A stretch of 8,936 nt of DNA from Oscillospiraceae bacterium (lineage in GTDB: Bacteria > Bacillota > Clostridia > Oscillospirales > Ruminococcaceae), in the NCBI GenBank assembly GCA_015067125.1, contig SVNB01000076.1, positions 1-8,936 on the forward strand. Reading direction: 5' to 3'. The notes beneath the pieces are model-generated. The model was not told the DNA's origin. It searched no databases and saw only the letters and a program-made list of their open reading frames with translations. The position numbers and the translations under genes were made by a program. Each line of letters opens with the position of its first letter. The stretch's first letter is position 1. Below are positions 1 through 5,810 of the stretch, one piece after another.

Positions 1-1
1 C

Positions 2-232
2 ATGGCAGGCCGTGATATTGCCGAAGAATTTGCCGCTGCCTGCGGATATAAGGTTTGTATGCCAAAGGGTATGGCGGCAAACGGCGGACTTAAAGACTGG
101 TATATAGAAACCTTTGGCCGTCCGGGTTTTACCATAGAAATAGGCAGGGGAGAAAATCCGCTGACCATAAAAGAATTTGATGTAATTTATGAAAAAATAA
201 AACCTGCTTTGGCAAAAGCACTGGTGATGTGA
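2..232 (+). CDS. M14-family zinc carboxypeptidase, C-terminal fragment
   Basis: This is the last 76 codons of a gene that enters from the left edge. The first ATG here is probably an internal methionine, and the TGA stop is at 230-232. The fragment resembles the end of the M14 zinc carboxypeptidases related to gamma-D-glutamyl-diaminopimelate peptidases. It has a GGLKDWY segment (residues 28-34 of the fragment), which matches the substrate-binding Tyr/GG..DW region. It also has RPGFTIEIGRGENPL (residues 40-54), whose Glu46 aligns with the catalytic glutamate (Glu270 in carboxypeptidase A). The zinc ligands (HxxE and a later His) would lie upstream and cannot be seen. Such enzymes usually trim peptidoglycan stem peptides or other peptides outside the cytoplasm, or act in sporulation. 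The exact substrate cannot be set from this piece. It is convergent with the minus-strand operon and ends in a shared terminator. The family call is fairly sure; the substrate is open. Confidence 0.82.
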   Translation: MAGRDIAEEFAAACGYKVCMPKGMAANGGLKDWYIETFGRPGFTIEIGRGENPLTIKEFDVIYEKIKPALAKALVM

Positions 233-262
233 CTGTAAAGCAGAAAAACCTTTGTTTAAAAC

Positions 263-290
263 AAAAAAGGCACCGTTTTCGGTGCCTTTT
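263..290. terminator. Bidirectional rho-independent terminator
   Basis: A perfect 7-bp GC-rich stem (GGCACCG at 269-275, CGGTGCC at 280-286) with a 4-nt TTTT loop is flanked by six A on the left (263-268) and four T on the right (287-290). The A and T flanks extend the stem to about 11 bp. On the minus strand the hairpin is followed by six U, which makes it the stronger exit for the operon ending with the acetyltransferase (stop at 294-296). On the plus strand it has four U, and it sits about 30 nt after the M14 peptidase stop. It separates two convergent units. Confidence 0.9.
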
Positions 291-293
291 GCG

Positions 294-797
294 TTACTTG
301 GTTTTGCGGTTGAGTTTTCCGTAAAGGTAAACGTCGCACCATTTTCCGCTGTTATTGCGTGTATGGGATTTTTGTATGCCCTCGCATTCCATGCCAAGCT
401 TTTGCATAAGAGAAACAGATTTTATTTCGTCGATGGTTTCCGCAAAAATTTTGTGTATTCCAAGCTCGGCAAAGCCGTGATCCATAACGGCAGAGCAGGC
501 TTCGTAAGCAAAGCCTTTGCCCCAGTATTCTTTATTAAAGATCCAGCCCATTTCGTAAACGCCGGGTTCGTATTCATTAAAAAGAATATATCCGATGACC
601 CTGCCCATGTATTCGCAGGCAAATGCGCCTTTGCGTTCGATGCAGAAGCTTTTTAAAAAAGCTTTTGTTTTTTCATAATCATAGGCAGGCTCCAGAAATT
701 CCATAACCTCTTCATCGCCAAGAATTCCGTAAAGGTCATCCGCGTCTTTTTCGCAAAAATCCCTTATAACGGTGCGTTCCGTCCGGATATTCATCAT
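294..797 (-). CDS. GNAT family N-acetyltransferase (RimJ/RimL-like)
   Basis: A 167-residue protein, the usual length for a single GNAT domain. It opens with the typical RTERTVIRDFCEKDADDLY segment and ends with the short beta strand DVYLYGKL. The acetyl-CoA-binding motif A is the stretch GWIFNKEYWGKGFAYEAC (roughly residues 83-100), a slight variant of Q/RxxGxG/A. A conserved asparagine-like position and the late KLGMECEG turn fit the Acetyltransf_3 (RimJ/RimL) group, which acetylates ribosomal protein N-termini or small amines and antibiotics. The acceptor is not predictable. The start is the first of two tandem ATGs (795-797). It overlaps the clpE stop as ATGA and has GGAG 8 nt upstream inside clpE, so translation is probably coupled to clpE. 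It is the last gene of the operon before the terminator at 263-290. The family is sure; the substrate is unknown. Confidence 0.88.
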   Translation of the reverse strand: MMNIRTERTVIRDFCEKDADDLYGILGDEEVMEFLEPAYDYEKTKAFLKSFCIERKGAFACEYMGRVIGYILFNEYEPGVYEMGWIFNKEYWGKGFAYEACSAVMDHGFAELGIHKIFAETIDEIKSVSLMQKLGMECEGIQKSHTRNNSGKWCDVYLYGKLNRKTK

Positions 798-3091
798 GCT
801 TCAAGCTCCGGAACCTTAAAGGATTCTTTTACGGTTATTTCGCCTTCCTCTGCGGAAACGGCAATGCCGGAAAGCTTTTTATCGGCGTTATCGACTATAA
901 GTTCGCATACCTTGTCTTCGATATCCTTTCTTATTACGCGCACAAGGTCGCGGGCACCGCCTTTGTTGCCGTGGGATTTTTTTGCGATGGCTTTAAGTGC
1001 GGCATCATCGTAAGAAAGGCTGATGCCTTTTTCTGCCAAAGGCTGGCGCAGTTCATCAAGGCGCAAAGCGGCAATGCGTTCGTAATCCTGTGCAGAAAGG
1101 CTGTGGAACACAACAATTTCGTCAACACGGCCGATGAATTCCGGACGGAGAAACTGAGCAAGTGCTTTATAAACTTTGTCTTTTTCAAGGTCATAAGAAT
1201 CCCTGCCAAAGCCAAGAGCCTTTTCTTTGTTTTCACTGCCTGCGTTGGAAGTCATAACAATAACGGTGTTGGCAAAAGAAACGGTTCTTCCGTGGGCATC
1301 GGCAATTTTGCCTTCGTCAAGAATTTGCAGAAGTATATTCATAACGTCCGGGTGAGCTTTTTCTATTTCGTCAAAAAGAATAACGGAATAGGGTTTTCTG
1401 CGCACTTTTTCGGTAAGCTGGCCGGCTTCGTCATAACCAACATAGCCGGGAGGAGAACCTACGATTCTGGAAACGGCGTGTTTTTCCATAAATTCGGACA
1501 TATCAAGGCGAATAAGCGGATCTTCCGTCTGGAAAAGTTCGTTTGCAAGCACTTTTACAAGTTCCGTTTTGCCAACGCCGGTGGGGCCTACAAAGATAAA
1601 AGAAGCGGGTCTTCTGCGTGCGGAAATCTGGACTCTGGAACGTTTTACCGCGGCGGCAACAAGCTTGCAGGCTTCGTCCTGACCGATTACGTGTTTTTTT
1701 AGGGTGGCTTCCAGCTCGCCAAGCTTGCGAAGGTCGCTTTCCTGCACTTTGCTTGCGGGAATACCGGTCCAGAGTTCTATAACCGTTGCAAGGTCTTTTG
1801 GCATAACTTCTGCCGCAAGGGCAATGGGTTCAAGGCGGGCGTGTTCCATTTCAAGCTGCATTGCCTCTGCCTTTGCGGTGGCAAGAGCTTCGTAATCAAT
1901 GGTTTCTTCCTGCTCCAAAGCTTCGATTTTTTCCTGCACGGCTCTAAGCTTCTGGCCGCTTATTTCGTATTCGGCAAGTTCTTTATTGGCAAGGGCGGAA
2001 CAGGAACAGGCTTCGTCCAGAAGGTCGATGGCTTTATCCGGAAGAAAACGGTCGGTGATGTATCTTTCGGAAAGGCGGACGCAGCTTTCGATAAGTTCGT
2101 CGCTGATTTTTACGTGGTGGAATTTTTCATAGTTCGGGGCAACGCCTTTAAGAATTTCTATGCTGTCCTTAATGGAAGGTTCTTCCACAGTTACGGGCTG
2201 GAATCTGCGTTCCAGCGCGGCGTCTTTTTCTATATGTTTTCTGTATTCGTTAAAAGTGGTGGCGCCGATCACCTGCAGTTCCCCGCGGGAAAGAGCCGGT
2301 TTAAGGATGTTGGCAGCGTTCATGCTGCCCTCTGCATCGCCTGTGCCCACCAGATTGTGAATTTCGTCAATAAAAAGAATAATGTTGCCCTCGCGCTTTA
2401 CTTCGTCCACAAGGCCTTTTACGCGGCTCTCGAACTGTCCGCGGAACTGGGTTCCCGCCACAAGGGCGGTAAGGTCAAGCATCCAAAGTTCCTTGCCGGC
2501 AAGCTTTGCGGGAACTTCGCCCGCAGCAATCTTCTGGGCAATGCCTTCTGCGATGGCTGTTTTGCCAACGCCCGGTTCGCCGATAAGGCAGGGGTTGTTT
2601 TTGGTGCGGCGGTTAAGTATCTGCACAACGCGGCCGATTTCTCTGTTTCTGCCGATAATGGGGTCAAAGCCTCCGTTTTTGGCTTTTTCGGTAAGGTTCT
2701 GGCAATACTGGTTAAGAAATTTCTTTTCTTCCAGCTTGCCTTTTTTGCCGGTTTTTTTGGGGTTTTTTGATTTTTCGGAAGTTTGTTCCGGCATACCTTC
2801 CGCAGGCATCATTCCGTCTCCGAAAATACTGTTGAGAAACGGAAAAGCCTGTGCGCCGCCCATTTCAAAATTGGGGTCAAGCTCTTCCATGCCCATCATC
2901 TGTTCGCTGATGGCATCCAGTTCTTCGCCGGAAATTCCCATTTTATTCATAAGGTCTTCGACGGGTTTTATGCCAAGTTCCTTTGCGCACTGAAGGCAAA
3001 GTCCCTCGTTAAAGGTTTTGTCGCCCTCCATGCGGGTAACAAAAACCACCGCCATTCTTTTTTTGCATCTTGAACAAAGCATACTGTTCAT
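794..3091 (-). CDS. clpE: ClpE-type ATP-dependent Clp protease ATP-binding subunit
   Basis: A 765-residue HSP100/Clp AAA+ unfoldase with two ATPase modules. Residues 6-35 form a zinc finger, C-x2-C-x22-C-x2-C, the hallmark of ClpE rather than ClpC or ClpB. A linker rich in Met, Gly and then Lys (about 60-130) replaces the usual Clp N-domain. AAA1 has Walker A GEPGVGKT (171-178), Walker B ILFIDEIH (238-245) and arginines at 295-296. A short coiled-coil middle domain (about 368-430) is the ClpC/ClpE size, much shorter than in ClpB. AAA2 has GPTGVGKT (502-509), VILFDEIE (570-577), Arg655 and sensor-2 GAR (712-714). An LGF tripeptide (626-628), placed like the ClpP-binding loop of ClpA/ClpC, predicts partnership with ClpP. 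The ATG has GGAGG 7 nt upstream. It is somewhat longer than the roughly 700-residue Bacillus ClpE, mostly through the linker. No CtsR or CIRCE operator was seen in the 63-bp gap upstream. It unfolds damaged proteins in the cytoplasm. Confidence 0.92.
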   Translation of the reverse strand: MNSMLCSRCKKRMAVVFVTRMEGDKTFNEGLCLQCAKELGIKPVEDLMNKMGISGEELDAISEQMMGMEELDPNFEMGGAQAFPFLNSIFGDGMMPAEGMPEQTSEKSKNPKKTGKKGKLEEKKFLNQYCQNLTEKAKNGGFDPIIGRNREIGRVVQILNRRTKNNPCLIGEPGVGKTAIAEGIAQKIAAGEVPAKLAGKELWMLDLTALVAGTQFRGQFESRVKGLVDEVKREGNIILFIDEIHNLVGTGDAEGSMNAANILKPALSRGELQVIGATTFNEYRKHIEKDAALERRFQPVTVEEPSIKDSIEILKGVAPNYEKFHHVKISDELIESCVRLSERYITDRFLPDKAIDLLDEACSCSALANKELAEYEISGQKLRAVQEKIEALEQEETIDYEALATAKAEAMQLEMEHARLEPIALAAEVMPKDLATVIELWTGIPASKVQESDLRKLGELEATLKKHVIGQDEACKLVAAAVKRSRVQISARRRPASFIFVGPTGVGKTELVKVLANELFQTEDPLIRLDMSEFMEKHAVSRIVGSPPGYVGYDEAGQLTEKVRRKPYSVILFDEIEKAHPDVMNILLQILDEGKIADAHGRTVSFANTVIVMTSNAGSENKEKALGFGRDSYDLEKDKVYKALAQFLRPEFIGRVDEIVVFHSLSAQDYERIAALRLDELRQPLAEKGISLSYDDAALKAIAKKSHGNKGGARDLVRVIRKDIEDKVCELIVDNADKKLSGIAVSAEEGEITVKESFKVPELEA

Positions 3092-3098
3092 TAAAAAT

Positions 3099-3103
3099 CC
3101 TCC
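3099..3103 (-). promoter_or_regulatory. Ribosome binding site of clpE
   Basis: GGAGG on the minus strand lies 7 nt before the ATG at 3089-3091. It selects this ATG over the in-frame ATG three codons later, which would be 16 nt away. Confidence 0.8.
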
Positions 3104-3129
3104 ATGGAGAAATATTGCTGATTACTGCC

Positions 3130-3153
3130 GCCCCGATATTTTAATAAAGGGGC
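3130..3153. other. Small GC hairpin between cvpA-like gene and clpE
   Basis: A 5-bp inverted repeat (GCCCC at 3130-3134, GGGGC at 3149-3153) encloses a 14-nt A/T-rich loop in the intergenic gap. Neither strand has a U-tract after it, so it is not a standard terminator. It could be an RNA processing or stabilising stem ahead of clpE, or chance. Support is only the visible symmetry. Confidence 0.3.
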
Positions 3154-3154
3154 A

Positions 3155-3856
3155 TTAAAAAATATATCCGCAGACAGGGAAATAAATTATTTTAAAAAGA
3201 TGAGTTTTTAAAATTATATCTTCGGAAAAATATTCCGGAAAAATCCCTGCGGAAATTACCATATTAAGAATAACCGCGCCGATGCAAAGTTCCAGCACGC
3301 CGTTTGCAATGCCGAATACACCGCCGAAAAAGCTGTTTGCTCCGCCGATTATGGGAACTTCGTTTACAATTTTGGAACCCTTTGCCACTATTGCCACAAC
3401 GGCAAAAAGAATGATAAGCACAAGGGCAAAAATAACGGTTTTTAAAAGAGGTTCCAGAACGGGCCGTATAACCGCATCCGAAACGTTTTCCGCAATGGCG
3501 GAATAATCAAAAGAAACGGAACCTGCAAGGCTTTCCGCAACGCCTTCAAAATCAAAAAGCAGATGAGAAATTGCCGGAAGATTTTCCACGGCTTTTGTAA
3601 GTCTTGCGGTAATATCCGCGGCATCCGCGGCGTTTGTTATGGAACCTTCTATATGTTCCACAAGGGCGGGTTCTATGGCCGTGGAATATAAAAGTGCCGC
3701 CGCAATGCTGCTTATAACTATCGCCGCAATAACGGAACAGATATATCCTATGGTTTGCACGGCGGTTTTTGCAAAGCCGTTTTTTGCGCCTTTGCCAATG
3801 CAGTTTATAATAATAACGATTGCAAGAACGTCATAGATTATTGAAATTAAACTCAA
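3155..3856 (-). CDS. CvpA family membrane protein
   Basis: A 233-residue protein resembling the colicin V production (CvpA) family. Hydrophobic segments appear at about residues 3-20, 33-58, 138-158 and 176-203. The late VPIIGGANSFFGGVFGIANG segment (167-186) matches the CvpA signature of a Gly-rich turn followed by a membrane helix. The first helix and the GxxxGF segment (21-28) also fit. Enterobacterial CvpA is about 160 residues. The extra length here is mostly a polar, helical stretch of about 75 residues between the second and third helices. CvpA proteins are linked to envelope homeostasis, but their biochemical role is not settled. The start is TTG at 3854-3856: no ATG lies in frame before the upstream stop, and a near-perfect AAGGAAGTGA ribosome site (3867-3876) lies upstream. 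The gene sits 33 bp after the DUF5711-like gene and 63 bp before clpE, in the same probable transcript. Confidence 0.75.
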   Translation of the reverse strand: MSLISIIYDVLAIVIIINCIGKGAKNGFAKTAVQTIGYICSVIAAIVISSIAAALLYSTAIEPALVEHIEGSITNAADAADITARLTKAVENLPAISHLLFDFEGVAESLAGSVSFDYSAIAENVSDAVIRPVLEPLLKTVIFALVLIILFAVVAIVAKGSKIVNEVPIIGGANSFFGGVFGIANGVLELCIGAVILNMVISAGIFPEYFSEDIILKTHLFKIIYFPVCGYIF

Positions 3857-3866
3857 ATCCGAAAAG

Positions 3867-3876
3867 TCACTTCCTT
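3867..3876 (-). promoter_or_regulatory. Extended ribosome binding site for the TTG start
   Basis: AAGGAAGTGA on the minus strand matches the extended anti-Shine-Dalgarno complement (AAGGAGGTGA) at nine of ten positions, and its 3' end is 10 nt before the TTG at 3854-3856. It also contains a GTG, but that GTG is in another frame and soon meets a stop. Confidence 0.65.
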
Positions 3877-3889
3877 TTTCAGATAAAAT

Positions 3890-5065
3890 TTATTCTTCTA
3901 TCAGGCAAAGCTGGTCGCGCGTTACGGCAAAAAGTTTTTCTTTGCCAAGCTGAATAAAAACGGCGTCCTGTTCGGATTCCAGCTTTGCGGTGCATTCTCC
4001 GGCAGAATTAAAAATATACGCGGTGCCGGAACAATATATGGCGTTTTTAGAAAGATTTCCGTTGGAACAGACGTATTTTCCGCCAATGGAAACATTTTTT
4101 ATTTCCTCAAAATTTTCGCCGAGGAACAGGGCATCCGCGGCTCTAGCTTCGGTAAAGCGGTCAAAAATAATAACCGCGCCGCTTTTTCCGGAAACGTTTA
4201 TGGCGCTTGCCGGAACGGAATTATAAATGCGGCTTCCAAGCACGTTGCCGCTTTTATCCATAACGGCGGCAATGCTGTCACAAATAATTTTTACGTCGCC
4301 GTTGTTATCATATTCAAGGCTTAAAACAGAAGCTCCTTTAAATTCCCGCTTTGCAAGCTCCACAGCGGCTTCTGTTGTAAAAACGTGAACGGTTGTTACC
4401 ATTTCTCCGGAATCGTTTGCCGAAAGTGCCGCCGCGGCAACGGTTTTGCTGTTTTTATCCGCGCTGGCACAGACTATATATTCGCTGGAAGCGGACCATG
4501 TGAATATCTCTTCCTCATAATTTTCGTCAAATACGTGCAGCTGAGAAGCATACCTCTGGGCAGAGGTCACTACCGAAAGCAGTCCATCGGCAGAAAGATC
4601 CGCGTTTATGATTTTATATTCAAATTCCTTTTCAAAAAGAATTTTATCACGCATACGGACCACAAGTTTGTTTCCGCCCTGATCATAAATAAGAAATTTT
4701 CTTCCGGCAGATTCCACCACAGGGTTTGCAAAGCCGTGCTGAGCGGAAAGAAGCTGTTTTCCGTTTTCGGCAAAAAGATAATAAACCGCATCGGTCATAA
4801 CGCCGATGTGTTCCCCGGCAGAAAAGGTATCTTTAACAGTCATGCCGGAAAGATCCACCGGAAGTCCTTCGGAACCGGCAGAGGAAGAAGCTATGCGGTC
4901 GCCGATGATTCCGGCAATATCTTCCGTTATAAAAAGATATATTGTGCCGAAAAGAAGAGCAAGAACAAGCACGGCGCCGATGAATTTTCTGTTGCGCTGG
5001 GCAGCAATTTTTTTGCGGCGTTTTTTTCTTGCGATATCAAATTCGTTCTGTTCTTTTTTTGCCAC
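3890..5065 (-). CDS. DUF5711-like membrane-anchored protein
   Basis: A 391-residue protein with a strongly basic cytoplasmic N-terminus (Lys/Arg-rich, residues 13-27), one hydrophobic helix (about 28-46) and a long domain predicted outside the membrane. That layout is a type II single-pass protein. The outer domain is built of repeated short beta-strand segments with aromatic, Gly and Asp turns (for example KFLIYDQGGNKLVV and QLHVFDENYEEEIFTW). This suggests a beta-propeller-like fold and fits my recollection of DUF5711 proteins, which in Clostridia are often next to CvpA. No catalytic residues can be named. The start is GTG at 5063-5065, with AGGAGG 9 nt upstream at 5075-5080. It lies 25 bp after the ECF gene stop and 33 bp before the CvpA gene. 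The DUF assignment is from memory of the family, not a search. The topology and beta-rich character are read from the sequence. Confidence 0.68.
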   Translation of the reverse strand: MAKKEQNEFDIARKKRRKKIAAQRNRKFIGAVLVLALLFGTIYLFITEDIAGIIGDRIASSSAGSEGLPVDLSGMTVKDTFSAGEHIGVMTDAVYYLFAENGKQLLSAQHGFANPVVESAGRKFLIYDQGGNKLVVRMRDKILFEKEFEYKIINADLSADGLLSVVTSAQRYASQLHVFDENYEEEIFTWSASSEYIVCASADKNSKTVAAAALSANDSGEMVTTVHVFTTEAAVELAKREFKGASVLSLEYDNNGDVKIICDSIAAVMDKSGNVLGSRIYNSVPASAINVSGKSGAVIIFDRFTEARAADALFLGENFEEIKNVSIGGKYVCSNGNLSKNAIYCSGTAYIFNSAGECTAKLESEQDAVFIQLGKEKLFAVTRDQLCLIEE

Positions 5066-5074
5066 GCCGAAAAA

Positions 5075-5080
5075 CCTCCT
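5075..5080 (-). promoter_or_regulatory. Ribosome binding site of the DUF5711-like gene
   Basis: AGGAGG on the minus strand, 9 nt before the GTG start at 5063-5065. It decides the non-AUG start, since no nearby in-frame ATG has such a site. Confidence 0.75.
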
Positions 5081-5090
5081 TTCGGTAAAA

Positions 5091-5720
5091 TTATGATTTT
5101 GCGCCTTTTGTGTATTTTATAAGCGCGGAACATACCGCTCCGCAGCATACGGCGGAAATAACCGCTTCGGTAATTCCGGCGCCGGTTATGGTCGCGGCAA
5201 CGGCGGCCATAAGGGTTTCATAGGCAATATCCTTTGCGGCGGAATAGCTTTCTCCGAAGAACAGATAAATTCCGCCCATAACAAGAACGGTGTTGATAAG
5301 CGAACCGCAAAAGCCTGCCGCGGCAGAACGCACGGCGGAAGAAAGCTTTGTTCCGGAAAGCAAAGCGAAAACCAAAGCGGCGGTAACGCCAATCATTATT
5401 CTTGGCAAAAGGCTTATGATTATTGCAAAAAAGCTTCCGCTTTCTTCACCGAAAACGGGAATAAACGGAGAAAACACAAAAGAAGTTGCGTTTGGCTGAA
5501 CGGTGTTTTTGATAAGGCTTGTTATGCCGAAGATACCGCCCAGAAAAGCGCCTTTCTTCCAGCCAAAAAGCACGGCACCGATTATTACGGGCATCTGTAT
5601 GGTGGTGGCGTTTATAACCCCAAGAGAGATATATCCCAGCGGAGTTACGGAAAGAAGAATAATTATTGCAACAAAAAGCGAAAGCTTTGCGGTATCCGAA
5701 ATTTTTGCGGTTTTTGTCAA
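5091..5720 (-). CDS. ECF transporter S component (substrate not assigned)
   Basis: A very hydrophobic integral membrane protein of 209 residues with about six membrane helices, the size of energy-coupling-factor substrate-binding (S) subunits. The S-component pattern is clear: an early helix, then the LGYISLGVINATTIQMPVII region, then GWKKGAFLGGIFGITSLIKN and a PNATSFVFSPFIPVFG loop. These regions resemble the clostridial generic ECF S proteins of the pantothenate/HMP-type superfamily. It binds a vitamin or other small ligand in the membrane and needs EcfA, EcfA' and EcfT, which are not in this window. I prefer the TTG at 5718-5720 as start: AAGGAG (5729-5734) lies 8 nt upstream. The in-frame ATG at 5745-5747 would give 218 residues, but it has no ribosome site and falls about 3 nt after the predicted transcription start. 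There is no room for a riboswitch in the leader of about 30 nt. It is the first gene of the operon. Confidence 0.82.
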   Translation of the reverse strand: MTKTAKISDTAKLSLFVAIIILLSVTPLGYISLGVINATTIQMPVIIGAVLFGWKKGAFLGGIFGITSLIKNTVQPNATSFVFSPFIPVFGEESGSFFAIIISLLPRIMIGVTAALVFALLSGTKLSSAVRSAAAGFCGSLINTVLVMGGIYLFFGESYSAAKDIAYETLMAAVAATITGAGITEAVISAVCCGAVCSALIKYTKGAKS

Positions 5721-5728
5721 GACAATTT

Positions 5729-5734
5729 CTCCTT
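5729..5734 (-). promoter_or_regulatory. Ribosome binding site choosing the TTG start of the ECF S gene
   Basis: AAGGAG on the minus strand lies 8 nt before TTG 5718-5720. It lies inside the reading frame that would be used if the upstream ATG (5745-5747) were the start, which argues against that ATG. Confidence 0.65.
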
Positions 5735-5757
5735 CCGTCAAAATCATTAATTATATA

Positions 5758-5786
5758 ATTATACTACTGTTAAAGCATTATGGCAA
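5758..5786 (-). promoter_or_regulatory. Sigma-A-like promoter of the five-gene operon
   Basis: On the minus strand the -35 hexamer TTGCCA (5781-5786) and a perfect -10 hexamer TATAAT (5758-5763) are separated by exactly 17 bp. This matches the housekeeping consensus at 11 of 12 positions. The predicted transcription start is near 5751, giving a leader of about 30 nt to the preferred TTG start. The promoter sits in the gap after recG, so the operon can be transcribed independently of recG. Confidence 0.85.
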
Positions 5787-5810
5787 ATTATTTTGATTTT
5801 AAAAGTTTTT

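Noticed and set aside
971..2770. Long plus-strand open frames (about 243 and 309 codons) opposite clpE
   Set aside because: They lie entirely antisense to an unmistakable ClpE. Their translations are Phe/Gly/Lys-rich with no domain, and no promoter or ribosome site supports them. They are shadows of codon bias.
794..3091. ClpB (disaggregase) identity for the Clp ATPase
   Set aside because: The middle coiled coil is too short, an N-terminal CxxC zinc finger is present, and an LGF loop typical of ClpP-binding unfoldases is present; ClpB lacks these.
3126..3157. Terminator after the cvpA-like gene
   Set aside because: The GCCCC/GGGGC stem is short with a 14-nt loop and has no U-tract on the minus strand, so it does not meet terminator criteria.
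5721..5810. Riboswitch before the ECF S gene
   Set aside because: The gap between genes is under 100 nt and holds the promoter itself, so no space remains for an aptamer.
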